Source: Litorivivens sp041625495
GTDB lineage: Bacteria > Pseudomonadota > Gammaproteobacteria > Pseudomonadales > Spongiibacteraceae
Length of the DNA: 6,460 bases
Direction: 5' to 3'
NCBI RefSeq assembly: GCF_041625495.1
Contig: NZ_JBFJTH010000193.1
Span: 1-6,460 of the forward strand
The translations under genes and the position numbers were made by a program. How positions within the stretch are numbered: the first letter of the stretch is position 1; each line of letters starts with the position of its first letter. The notes beneath the pieces are model-generated. The model was given only the letters and a program-made list of their open reading frames with translations. It had not been told where the DNA came from and made no database searches. This document shows positions 1 to 6,313 of this stretch, one piece after another.

Positions 1-1
1 G

Positions 2-18
2 CCGCCCTCCGGGAGCGG
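2..18 (-). other. Hairpin overlapping the tRNA 3' end
   Basis: On the minus strand the last bases of the tRNA acceptor strand, CCGCTC, can pair with GGGCGG just downstream around a CCGGA loop. This gives six pairs including one U-G. It could be the stem of a terminator, but the window ends before any T tract could be seen. It could also be chance in GC-rich sequence. It would compete with acceptor-stem formation in the unprocessed transcript. Confidence 0.35.
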
Positions 19-86
19 ACGACCGGGCTCGAACCGGCGACCTCAACCTTGGCAAGGTTGCGCTCTACCAACTGAGCTATTCCCGC
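11..86 (-). tRNA. tRNA-Gly (anticodon GCC), aberrant 3' end
   Basis: The minus strand folds as a cloverleaf: acceptor 5' strand GCGGGAA, D arm GCTC-AGTTGGTA-GAGC, anticodon stem CAACC/GGTTG, loop TTGCCAA with anticodon GCC (positions 51-53), T stem GCCGG/CCGGT and loop TTCGAGC. The 5' half is what is expected of a gammaproteobacterial tRNA-Gly(GCC), and the place downstream of pgsA equals that of E. coli glyW. The acceptor stem is imperfect: its 3' strand is CGTCCGC where TTCCCGC would pair. That leaves a G-U at 5-68 and mismatches A-G (6-67) and A-C (7-66). The discriminator base is T as expected, but the last three bases are CCC instead of the encoded CCA usual in this class. It may be a charged tRNA needing CCA repair, a decayed copy, or a gene whose 3' end was replaced. 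Identity is firm; functionality is uncertain. Confidence 0.85.
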
Positions 87-92
87 ATGCTT

Positions 93-106
93 TGGCCTTT
101 CGGCCA
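93..106 (-). other. GNRA-loop hairpin in the tRNA leader
   Basis: The minus strand reads TGGCCGAAAGGCCA, a five-pair stem closed by a GAAA (GNRA-type) tetraloop. It lies 6 nt upstream of the tRNA 5' end and downstream of the predicted transcription start, so it would sit in the tRNA precursor leader. It is not followed by a T run, so a rho-independent terminator for pgsA is unlikely. A role in leader folding or processing by RNase P is a guess. Confidence 0.5.
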
Positions 107-149
107 GCCTACAGAGCCACGCTTGGCGCCCTGATCAGCGAAGGCGGTT

Positions 150-177
150 ATTCTATTCACTGGGGGCTGTGAGTCAA
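150..177 (-). promoter_or_regulatory. sigma70-type promoter for tRNA-Gly
   Basis: On the minus strand a -35 box TTGACT (172-177) and a -10 box TAGAAT (150-155) are separated by 16 bp. This is close to the sigma70 consensus. Transcription would start near position 143, giving a leader of about 57 nt before the tRNA. The bases just after the -10 box (AACCGCC) are GC-rich, as in stringently controlled stable-RNA promoters; that last point is inference. The promoter lies entirely downstream of the pgsA stop codon, so the tRNA need not depend on read-through from the protein operon. Confidence 0.75.
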
Positions 178-212
178 GCGATGAACCGCAATTGGTTGAA
201 AATAAAGGAACG

Positions 213-770
213 TTACGGATTTTCCGGGCGAAGATCAGGCCATGCGGCACGCAGATATACAATCATTGACCACAGAGTGAGCAGGGCCGCCACATAGAGC
301 GCAATCATATTGATCGTATACAACACACCGTCCCGACTGTCCTGAAACAGCAATAGCCCGATGATCGCAATAATCTGCGCCGTGGTTTTCAACTTGCCGA
401 TATACGACACGGCGACGCTGGTGCGCTTACCCAGCTCCGCCATCCACTCTCTCAGCGCAGAAATCACGATTTCGCGGCCAATGATCACTACCGCTGGCAG
501 CGTGAACCACCAAGCATCGTAGGCTTCAATCAGCAACGCCAGTGCTATCGCCACCATCAGTTTATCCGCCACCGGGTCGAGGAATGCCCCCAGCGGCGTA
601 AACTGGCCCAGCTTGCGCGCAAAATACCCGTCCGCCCAGTCAGTAATGCCGGCGATGGAAAAAACCAGCGCCGTGTAAAACGCTCGGTTCTCCAGCGGCA
701 GATAAAACAGCACAACAAATACCGGGATGAGGAAAATCCGGAACAGCGTTAAAAGATTGGGAATATTCAT
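213..770 (-). CDS. pgsA: CDP-diacylglycerol-glycerol-3-phosphate 3-phosphatidyltransferase
   Basis: The protein makes phosphatidylglycerol phosphate from CDP-diacylglycerol and sn-glycerol 3-phosphate, the committed step toward phosphatidylglycerol and cardiolipin, in the inner membrane. It has 185 residues, normal for PgsA. It carries the full CDP-alcohol phosphotransferase signature D44-x2-D47-G48-x2-A51-R52-x8-G61-x3-D65-x3-D69; the four aspartates are the metal and catalytic ligands of the family. Hydrophobic stretches near residues 12-24, 31-43, 71-81, 88-104, 130-143 and 152-172 fit a polytopic membrane protein. The N-terminus MNIPNLLTLFR is typical of the family and fixes the ATG start, although the Shine-Dalgarno is weak (GGAT about 6 nt upstream). 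It follows uvrC after 69 bp, as in E. coli, and probably shares its transcript. No clear terminator follows. Confidence 0.97.
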   Translation of the reverse strand: MNIPNLLTLFRIFLIPVFVVLFYLPLENRAFYTALVFSIAGITDWADGYFARKLGQFTPLGAFLDPVADKLMVAIALALLIEAYDAWWFTLPAVVIIGREIVISALREWMAELGKRTSVAVSYIGKLKTTAQIIAIIGLLLFQDSRDGVLYTINMIALYVAALLTLWSMIVYLRAAWPDLRPENP

Positions 771-790
771 GAATGATCCGACTGCGTAGT

Positions 791-824
791 CCCCCCATTT
801 TAGGGAGCTTTAGCCCGAGAAGCT
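791..824 (-). other. Mutually exclusive hairpins in the uvrC-pgsA spacer
   Basis: In the minus-strand RNA, AGCTT (820-824) can pair with AAGCT (806-810) around a 9-nt loop. The overlapping segment CTCCC (803-807) can instead pair with GGGGG (792-796) around TAAAAU, with one U-G pair. Bases 806-807 are needed by both, so the two stems exclude each other. Neither is followed by a U tract. The GGGGGG run lies about 20 nt before the pgsA ATG, too far to be its ribosome binding site. Stems of five pairs are short, so a regulatory role is only a possibility. Confidence 0.3.
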
Positions 825-839
825 ACTGAAGTACTCGTG

Positions 840-2666
840 TTACTCGCTTCGCAGGCTGTCATAGATGGTTTGGGCGATTTTGGCACTGATACCTGGCACC
901 CGCTGTAAATCCTCAATACTGGCTGAGCGTATGCCCTGCAAGCCCCCAAACTGGCGCAGCAGCTCCTTGCGACGCTTGGCGCCAACACCCGGAATGCTAT
1001 CTAGCGTGGACTGCCGTCGCTTTTTGTCGCGACGGTTTTTATGTGCGGTAATGGCAAAGCGATGGGACTCATCTCGGATATGCTGTATCAGGTGGAGCGC
1101 CGGGCTATTGCCAGGCAACCTCAGCTCCTCACCGGTATCGCCACGTATCAGCACCTCCAAGCCCGCCTTGCGGTCACTACCTTTGGCCACACCGAGCAAC
1201 AACATATCCGGCAGATTCATTTCTTCCAGAACATTTTTTGCCGCCCCGAGCTGCCCTTTACCACCATCGATAAGCAAGATATCGGGCACCGGGAACTCCC
1301 CCGCCGCTACCCGCTTGTAGCGCCGCGTGAGCGCCTGCGCCATGGCCGCGTAATCATCCCCTGCGGTTATGCCATCGATATTGAACTGCCGATAGTCAGA
1401 CTTTAACGGCCCGCTGCCGTCAAAAACCACACAGGAGGCCACAGTGGATTCGCCCTGGCTGTGGCTGATATCAAAGCACTCGAGGCGCTGAGGCATCTCT
1501 TCCAACGATAAGGCGGCCTGCAGAGCCTCGTAGCGCGCTGTGGTATTGGCCTGGGTCGCCAACCGGGTGCCCAGATTCTGTTCTGCGGCGGTTTCCGCGA
1601 GGCTGAGCCACTTGGCCCGTGCGGCGCGTACGTTCAGCGAGATGTTGAGTTTCTGCCCCTTAGCTTCAGTAAGGGCGCTGGCCAGCAATGCAGCATCTGG
1701 CAGAGGCCGGTTTACTACCAGCTCCCGGGGCATGTCGCGATTACTGGCCAGATAATACTGTGCAATAAACGCTTCGAGCACTTCACCCTCGGTTTCTTCC
1801 AACTGCAGCTTAGGGTAATAACTGCGACTCCCGAGAATGCGGCCGGCCCTAACGTAAAGCAGCTGCACACAGGCCTGCCCGGCGCGAATAACGGCGGCAA
1901 CAATATCCATATCGCCAGCTTCACCCTCGATCCACTGACTTGCCTGCACCTTCTGCAACTGCGATATCTGGTCGCGATACTGGGCCGCTTGCTCAAACTC
2001 AAGCTGCTCGGCCGCAGCTTCCATTTGATCCGCCAGCTCTTCGATCACCGAGGCATTTTTGCCTTCCAGAAACATCATGGTATGACGGACGTCTTCGCCG
2101 TACGCATCCTTGCTGATTTTATTGACACACGGTCCGGTACAACGGTTTATCTGGTACTGCAAACAGGGGCGACTGCGGTTGGCAAAGTAGCTGTCTTCAC
2201 ACTGCCTCACCCGGAACACTTTCTGTAACAAATTCAGGCTTTCGCGCACCGCCGAGGCACTGGGATAGGGCCCGAAATAGCGCCCGTCCGCAGCTTTGGC
2301 GCCGCGATGAACGCTGATTCGCGGATAGTCATGCTGGGTAGACACATAAATATGAGGATAGGATTTATCGTCCCGCAACAGGATGTTATACGGCGGCTTG
2401 TACTGCTTGATGAGGTTCTGCTCCAGCAGCAGCGCCTCACCTTCGGTCGCTGTTACTGTCACATCAATATGCGCAATGCGCTGCACCAGCGCCATGGTCT
2501 TGGCCGCCAGCCCTGAAGCCCTAAAATAACTCGCCAGCCGGCTACGCAGGTTTTTAGCCTTGCCAATATAGAGAATGTCCCGCTCGGCATCCTGCATCAC
2601 ATAGACGCCGGCTTTGCGAGTAACATTTTTCAGAAAATTTTCGTGGTCGAAGGAGGTACTGCTCAT
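840..2666 (-). CDS. uvrC: Excinuclease ABC subunit C
   Basis: UvrC makes both incisions around a bulky DNA lesion once UvrB is loaded, in cytoplasmic nucleotide excision repair. Its 608 residues compare with 610 in E. coli. The N-terminal GIY-YIG nuclease (about 17-95) has G20-V-Y22, Y33-I-G35, R43 and the metal ligand E82. Cysteines 156, 168, 176 and 180 match the four E. coli iron-sulfur cluster ligands. The UVR/UvrB-binding domain spans about 204-240. The RNase H-like nuclease has D399 (FDISH), D438 (GDDYA), D467 (LIDGGKGQL) and H535 (RDESHRF). A tandem helix-hairpin-helix occupies about 555-605 (IPGVGAKRR and VPGISAKIA). The ATG is supported by alignment with the E. coli N-terminus. No good Shine-Dalgarno is visible; the gacA stop is only 13 nt upstream, so translational coupling is likely. 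Confidence 0.98.
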   Translation of the reverse strand: MSSTSFDHENFLKNVTRKAGVYVMQDAERDILYIGKAKNLRSRLASYFRASGLAAKTMALVQRIAHIDVTVTATEGEALLLEQNLIKQYKPPYNILLRDDKSYPHIYVSTQHDYPRISVHRGAKAADGRYFGPYPSASAVRESLNLLQKVFRVRQCEDSYFANRSRPCLQYQINRCTGPCVNKISKDAYGEDVRHTMMFLEGKNASVIEELADQMEAAAEQLEFEQAAQYRDQISQLQKVQASQWIEGEAGDMDIVAAVIRAGQACVQLLYVRAGRILGSRSYYPKLQLEETEGEVLEAFIAQYYLASNRDMPRELVVNRPLPDAALLASALTEAKGQKLNISLNVRAARAKWLSLAETAAEQNLGTRLATQANTTARYEALQAALSLEEMPQRLECFDISHSQGESTVASCVVFDGSGPLKSDYRQFNIDGITAGDDYAAMAQALTRRYKRVAAGEFPVPDILLIDGGKGQLGAAKNVLEEMNLPDMLLLGVAKGSDRKAGLEVLIRGDTGEELRLPGNSPALHLIQHIRDESHRFAITAHKNRRDKKRRQSTLDSIPGVGAKRRKELLRQFGGLQGIRSASIEDLQRVPGISAKIAQTIYDSLRSE

Positions 2667-2679
2667 GTGCCGTGGCAGG

Positions 2680-3324
2680 TCAGGATGTCGTGGGCAACTC
2701 TACCACACCGTGCCGCAATGCCAACCACGCCAACTCTACATCGCTGTTCACGTTAAGCTTCTCAAAAATACGATAACGGTAGGTATTCACCGTTTTTGTA
2801 CTGATATTGAGCACCCGCGAAATGCTGGCCACTTTTTCACAATTCACCAGCATCAGTGAAATTTCCAGTTCCCGCCGCGACAGGGAATCAAACGGTGACG
2901 ACTTTTCACCCAGGCTATGCAGCGCCATGTTGCCCGCGGCTTCCGGACTGATATAGCACCCTCCCCGCAGTACGGTCTTAATCGCTTTGACTATATCGTC
3001 AAAGCTGGAACCCTTGGTGACATAACCACTGGCACCGGCTTTCAAAAACTGGGACGGGTAAGGTTCGTCAGAATACACACTTAGGCCAATAACCTTGGTA
3101 CTAGGACAGGTCTGCACAATGCGACGGGTGGCGCCAAGACCGCCCAAGCCCGGCATCTGGTGATCCATAAGCACAATATCCGGACGGTATTGCTTCGCCC
3201 CTTCAATTGCCTCCTCACCCGTTCTTGCGGTGGCGACAATCTGGTAGCTTTGCTCGGCTTCCAGCATCTTTTCGACACCAAAACGAACCAATTCGTGATC
3301 GTCAGCCAACAGGATACTGACCAT
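2680..3324 (-). CDS. gacA: GacA/UvrY-family response regulator
   Basis: This is a two-component response regulator (NarL/FixJ class) of the GacS/GacA (BarA/UvrY) system. In gammaproteobacteria that system activates the Csr/Rsm small RNAs and so controls secondary metabolism, motility and biofilm. Its 214 residues compare with about 213-218 in the family. The receiver domain (1-120) has acidic residues D8 and D9, phospho-acceptor D54, S82 and K104. The LuxR-type helix-turn-helix spans about 144-209, with the recognition region STKTVNTYRYRIFEKL typical of GacA. The stretch around the phospho-acceptor reads MDHQMPG, slightly different from the commoner MDxxMPG fillers. The ATG has a good ribosome site. 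Placement directly before uvrC is the conserved arrangement that gave UvrY its name. The gacS/barA partner is not in the window. Confidence 0.95.
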   Translation of the reverse strand: MVSILLADDHELVRFGVEKMLEAEQSYQIVATARTGEEAIEGAKQYRPDIVLMDHQMPGLGGLGATRRIVQTCPSTKVIGLSVYSDEPYPSQFLKAGASGYVTKGSSFDDIVKAIKTVLRGGCYISPEAAGNMALHSLGEKSSPFDSLSRRELEISLMLVNCEKVASISRVLNISTKTVNTYRYRIFEKLNVNSDVELAWLALRHGVVELPTTS

Positions 3325-3437
3325 GCTCGATACTCCTGCATCGCCGTTTCATCCCTGCCGGCGCTTGCCACTGTCCCTGTGTTTGTAGTTGTCGCCGCTA
3401 CCAGCCCGCGTATAACCGGTGCAGCCGTCGGGGGACG
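3325..3437 (-). promoter_or_regulatory. Spacer before gacA, possible promoter region
   Basis: This 113-bp stretch between the alkB-like gene and gacA is the longest non-coding gap among the protein genes. On the minus strand a TTATAC box (3410-3415) could serve as a -10 element, but no good -35 lies 16-18 bp upstream. A promoter is therefore only possible and may need an activator. No hairpin followed by a T tract is seen, so the upstream operon may read through into gacA. Confidence 0.3.
3333..3337 (-). promoter_or_regulatory. Ribosome binding site of gacA
   Basis: The minus strand reads AGGAG followed by 8 nt and then the gacA ATG at 3324. This is the clearest Shine-Dalgarno in the left half of the window. 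It supports gacA as an independently initiated cistron, in contrast with uvrC, whose start lacks a clear site. Confidence 0.75.
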
Positions 3438-4043
3438 TTAAACCAGAACCTGGCGAAAGGTCAGGTTGATACGGCCACTTGTCAGCCGTTTGTCCGCTGG
3501 AATACCGTGCAGCCATTCACGCTGAAAACGGTCCGCCATTACCAGCAGCGATCCCCCGCTTAACACTATTTCTCGTTTAATCTTGTTATTATCGCGCCGC
3601 TTTATCACGAAACGGCGATCACTACCCAGACTGACTGACGCTATTACCGGGTTTTCACCCAGTTCGCGCTCGTCATCAGCATGAAAGCCCATGGTATCAA
3701 GTCCATTTCGATACCAATTGAGTAACACGGTATTAAATCGTGTCCCAAGCAGACTGTCGATACGATTTTTCATCAAGTGTAACGTTGGGCTCCAACCGCT
3801 GGCCTCATGGCGCAGGCCCGAATACCGGTAACTTACCCCTTCATCGCCCTGAAAAGCCGTCAATCGTGGCACTTTGTGCCGTTTTCCGTAGAGATTGACT
3901 TCCGGCTGTTCCCAAGTCACCTCTCGCACCAGCTGTTCGTACCAAGACTGGTGGTCACTCAAAAAGGTCCTCTGTATACCAAGCCTGCTCTGCCCCAATG
4001 CTATCCATTGCATGGCGGATTCTTCGGCAAACAGATCTGACAT
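3438..4043 (-). CDS. AlkB-family Fe(II)/2-oxoglutarate dioxygenase
   Basis: Proteins of this family remove methyl groups from N1-methyladenine and N3-methylcytosine in DNA or RNA by oxidative demethylation, using Fe(II), 2-oxoglutarate and O2. The 201-residue protein has the family core: the HxD iron ligands H121 and D123, the distal H179 (WLHGIP), and 2-oxoglutarate-binding R191 and R197 in GRINLTFR. The run N109-W-Y111-R-N-G114-L-D116 before the HxD motif, PRLTAF (59-64) and YRYSG (72-76) resemble the ALKBH2/ALKBH3-type branch rather than E. coli AlkB; that subtype is judged by eye. The ATG follows the murB stop by 4 nt, so it is probably translated by coupling. A second ATG at residue 11 is possible. 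It is not adjacent to ada or alkA, so SOS or Ada control is not evident. The exact substrate is unknown. Confidence 0.92.
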   Translation of the reverse strand: MSDLFAEESAMQWIALGQSRLGIQRTFLSDHQSWYEQLVREVTWEQPEVNLYGKRHKVPRLTAFQGDEGVSYRYSGLRHEASGWSPTLHLMKNRIDSLLGTRFNTVLLNWYRNGLDTMGFHADDERELGENPVIASVSLGSDRRFVIKRRDNNKIKREIVLSGGSLLVMADRFQREWLHGIPADKRLTSGRINLTFRQVLV

Positions 4044-4047
4044 CGGA

Positions 4048-5067
4048 CTAACCGTAGACTCTGGGCTCGATGTCCAGCTCTACGCCGAAACGTTCGCTTA
4101 CCGATTCTGTTATGGCCCGAGCCAGAGCTAACACCTGTTGGCCTGCAACTCGCCCCGGATTAATCAGCACCAGCGCCTGCTCGTGATAGGTACCCAAACC
4201 GGAGAGATCGCCCTCGCCCCTATAGCCTTTCCAACCCGCCTGCTCCAATAACCAACCTGCCGCGAGCTTAACTCCTGACGCGACTGGCCAGGCCGGCATC
4301 GCAGGATGCGCATTGCGCAGCCGCTCATAGCAGGCCTGATCAACAATCGGGTTTTTGAAAAAACTGCCGGCATTGGGCAGCGTATCCGGCGCCGGCAGTT
4401 TTCTGGCGCGCACGCGACGTACCGCCTGCGCAACAGCCTCCGGTGTTGGCGTTTCATCGGCCAGCTCGGCCATCAGGGCAGGATAACTGGTTTCCGGCTG
4501 CGCTATTTTCGAAAGCCGCAACTCAACCGCCGTTATCACAAAGCGATCCTTGAGCGTATGTTTGAAGATACTGTCTCGATAGGCGAGTTCACAAGCCTCA
4601 CGCTCCAGTCGCCGCATCGTCCCCGCTTCAATATCGTAGCCGACCACTGCTTTTAGCACCGAGCTGAGTTCCACCCCATAGGCGCCGATATTCTGGATGG
4701 GCGCCGCGCCCACATTGCCGGGAATGGCGCTCAGGTTTTCCAGGCCATACCAACCCTGATCCAAACTGAATCGAACAAAATCATCCCAATTTTCGCCCGC
4801 AGCCACCTGAACCGTTACCGCGTCAGCGCGTTCTTCCAAAATCTCCGAGCCCCGTAGATTCAGTTGAATGACTAACCCGGGGAAATCGCTAGCCAGCACG
4901 ATATTACTGCCACCACCCAAGACCATGCGTTCCAGACCCTGCTGGCGGGAATAATCGACGGCTTCCTGAAGGGCGCCCAACGAATCAACCGCCACTAGGT
5001 AGCGGGCTCGCGCTGGCACCGCAAGTGTATTAAAGGGCTGCAGTGAAACGGCCTGCTGAAGTTTCAA
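4048..5067 (-). CDS. murB: UDP-N-acetylenolpyruvoylglucosamine reductase
   Basis: MurB reduces UDP-GlcNAc-enolpyruvate to UDP-MurNAc with NADPH and FAD, in the second committed step of peptidoglycan precursor synthesis in the cytoplasm. At 339 residues it has the length of the E. coli (type I) enzyme. The FAD-binding part (about 10-185) shows LGGGSNIV (50-57), IPGNVGAAPIQNIGAYG (115-131) and R164 in YRDSIFK. The C-terminal domain has the catalytic proton donor S235 in NAGSFFKNP and E334 near the end (LDIEPRV). The start codon is TTG, overlapping the TGA stop of the preceding phosphatase gene by 4 nt (TTGA). The next ATG is at residue 48, inside the FAD fold, so TTG is the best start. A modest AAGAG lies upstream. 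The order kdsB-phosphatase-murB is the one known in Pseudomonas. Confidence 0.97.
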   Translation of the reverse strand: MKLQQAVSLQPFNTLAVPARARYLVAVDSLGALQEAVDYSRQQGLERMVLGGGSNIVLASDFPGLVIQLNLRGSEILEERADAVTVQVAAGENWDDFVRFSLDQGWYGLENLSAIPGNVGAAPIQNIGAYGVELSSVLKAVVGYDIEAGTMRRLEREACELAYRDSIFKHTLKDRFVITAVELRLSKIAQPETSYPALMAELADETPTPEAVAQAVRRVRARKLPAPDTLPNAGSFFKNPIVDQACYERLRNAHPAMPAWPVASGVKLAAGWLLEQAGWKGYRGEGDLSGLGTYHEQALVLINPGRVAGQQVLALARAITESVSERFGVELDIEPRVYG

Positions 5068-5537
5068 GAAGACGTCTCTTGGATATGCCGGATAAGCCCC
5101 AGAGAGGCATCCTCTACCAGGTCAAACACGTATTCAAAGCCCTCGTCACCGCCGTAATAGGGATCAGGAACTTCACGTTCAGTAAAGCGTGTCGCAAATT
5201 CCAGGAAAAGCCTGACCGTCGCGGTATGCCCTGCCGGCTCCAACGCCAGCATATCCTTCAGGTTGCTATTGTCCATCGCCAGCACATAGTCGAAGCGGGC
5301 AAAATCATCTCGGGTAAACTGCCGGGCGCGCAAATGAGTCATATCGATGCCACGGGTTTTGGCCGTGGCCGTTGCCCGCTTGTCCGGCGAATGACCAATA
5401 TGCCAATCTCCCGTGCCGGCTGAATCCACCATTATTTGCGACGATAATCCACGCTGTTGCACCATGTGCTCAAAGACAGCATGAGCCGTTGGGGAACGGC
5501 AGATATTACCCAGACAAACAAACAGTACCCGGGTCAC
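5064..5537 (-). CDS. Low-molecular-weight protein-tyrosine phosphatase
   Basis: This is a cytoplasmic LMW phosphotyrosine phosphatase of 157 residues. The P-loop near the N-terminus is C8-L-G-N-I-C13-R14-S15, with nucleophile C8 and phosphate-binding R14. The general acid is D125 in DPYYGG, followed by the FEYVFDLVEDA helix common in the family. Relatives include Wzb/Etp, which work with tyrosine kinases in capsule export, and free-standing forms of unknown substrate. No tyrosine kinase or polysaccharide export gene is in view, and the gene sits between kdsB and murB as in Pseudomonas, so its substrate cannot be told. Translation starts at GTG, overlapping the kdsB TGA (GTGA, 4 nt), with a G-rich Shine-Dalgarno-like stretch (GGGGGTGG) just upstream in the kdsB end. 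Confidence 0.95.
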   Translation of the reverse strand: MTRVLFVCLGNICRSPTAHAVFEHMVQQRGLSSQIMVDSAGTGDWHIGHSPDKRATATAKTRGIDMTHLRARQFTRDDFARFDYVLAMDNSNLKDMLALEPAGHTATVRLFLEFATRFTEREVPDPYYGGDEGFEYVFDLVEDASLGLIRHIQETSS

Positions 5538-6313
5538 TGACCACCCCCAGCCTGCGTATTCCCAACAACCTCACGCACAGCATCAAGATCGGCCTGGGTG
5601 TCGACACCACCGGGAATGGCGGCACTGGCAGCATCGACATGAATACGCACACCATTTTCCATGGCCCGCAGCTGCTCCAGTTTTTCAGCCGCTTCCAGCT
5701 GCCCCATGGGCCAATTGACGAAATCGTTAAGCAAACTTACCCGGTACGCATAAATGCCAATATGACGCCAAAACGGAATATCGGCGGGCAAATTGTCTGG
5801 TGCGGCTGCAAATTCGTCCCGCGCCCACGGCACGCAGGCACGGCTAAAATACAGGGCGAAACCATCTACCGCTCTGGCTATTTTTACCACGTTGGGATTT
5901 TGTAGGGCGGCCAGCGTTTCGATAGGCTCTGCCAGTGTTGCCATTCTGGCCTGAGGATGAGCCGCTAAATTGGCGGCCACCTGATCGATCACTGCAGGCG
6001 GAATCAATGGTTCGTCGCCCTGCACATTGACCACAATCTCGTCGTCAGCCATTGCCATCACACTGGCAACTTCCTGTAGCCGGTCCGTACCCGATTGATG
6101 CGCTTCACTGGTCATGCACACCTGGGCACCGAACTCCTGACAGGCGCTGAATACCCGCTCATCGTCGGTTGCCACAATGACTCGACTAGCACCGCTCATG
6201 CTCGCTCTCTCCCAAACGTGCTGGATCATTGACTTACCTCCAATATCCAGCAGTGGTTTGCCCGGCAGGCGAGTGGAAGCAAAACGGGCGGGAATGATGA
6301 CGCTAAAACTCAT
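5534..6313 (-). CDS. kdsB: 3-deoxy-manno-octulosonate cytidylyltransferase (CMP-Kdo synthetase)
   Basis: KdsB activates Kdo with CTP to CMP-Kdo plus pyrophosphate, supplying the sugar that WaaA adds to lipid A in LPS inner-core synthesis. It acts in the cytoplasm. From the ATG at 6313 it has 259 residues, slightly longer than the usual 245-255. The N-terminal nucleotide-binding motif is VIIPARFASTRLPGKPL (about 5-21). Metal-binding D100 lies in VNVQGDEPLIPP and D238 in GGVDTQADL. The segments YFSRACVPWARD, HIGIYAY and LEQLR are typical of the family. A TTG one codon upstream could also initiate, but the family N-terminus begins MSFxVIIPAR, which favours this ATG. The ATG shares one base with the lpxK stop (TGATG). 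The usual Trm112/YcaR gene before kdsB is absent. Confidence 0.97.
   Translation of the reverse strand: MSFSVIIPARFASTRLPGKPLLDIGGKSMIQHVWERASMSGASRVIVATDDERVFSACQEFGAQVCMTSEAHQSGTDRLQEVASVMAMADDEIVVNVQGDEPLIPPAVIDQVAANLAAHPQARMATLAEPIETLAALQNPNVVKIARAVDGFALYFSRACVPWARDEFAAAPDNLPADIPFWRHIGIYAYRVSLLNDFVNWPMGQLEAAEKLEQLRAMENGVRIHVDAASAAIPGGVDTQADLDAVREVVGNTQAGGGQ

Noticed and set aside
821..840. Possible terminator after uvrC (CGAG...CTCG inverted bases)
   Set aside because: Pairing is broken by bulges and no T tract follows on the minus strand, so a rho-independent terminator is not supported.
865..1320. Plus-strand open frame of 151 codons opposite uvrC
   Set aside because: It is antisense to the conserved nuclease and helix-hairpin-helix part of uvrC, has no recognisable domain and no convincing ribosome site; a shadow of the coding bias.
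3160..3441. Plus-strand open frame covering the spacer before gacA
   Set aside because: Most of it is antisense to gacA; the hydrophobic part in the spacer is not preceded by a clear ribosome site and resembles no known small protein.
213..4043. Genomic island or defence system
   Set aside because: Apart from the odd tRNA end, there are no integrase, transposase, repeat or unknown accessory genes, and all genes are conserved chromosomal ones in expected order.
5372..5905. Plus-strand open frame of 177 codons across the phosphatase and kdsB
   Set aside because: It is antisense to two well-supported genes, crosses their junction, and its translation shows no family features.
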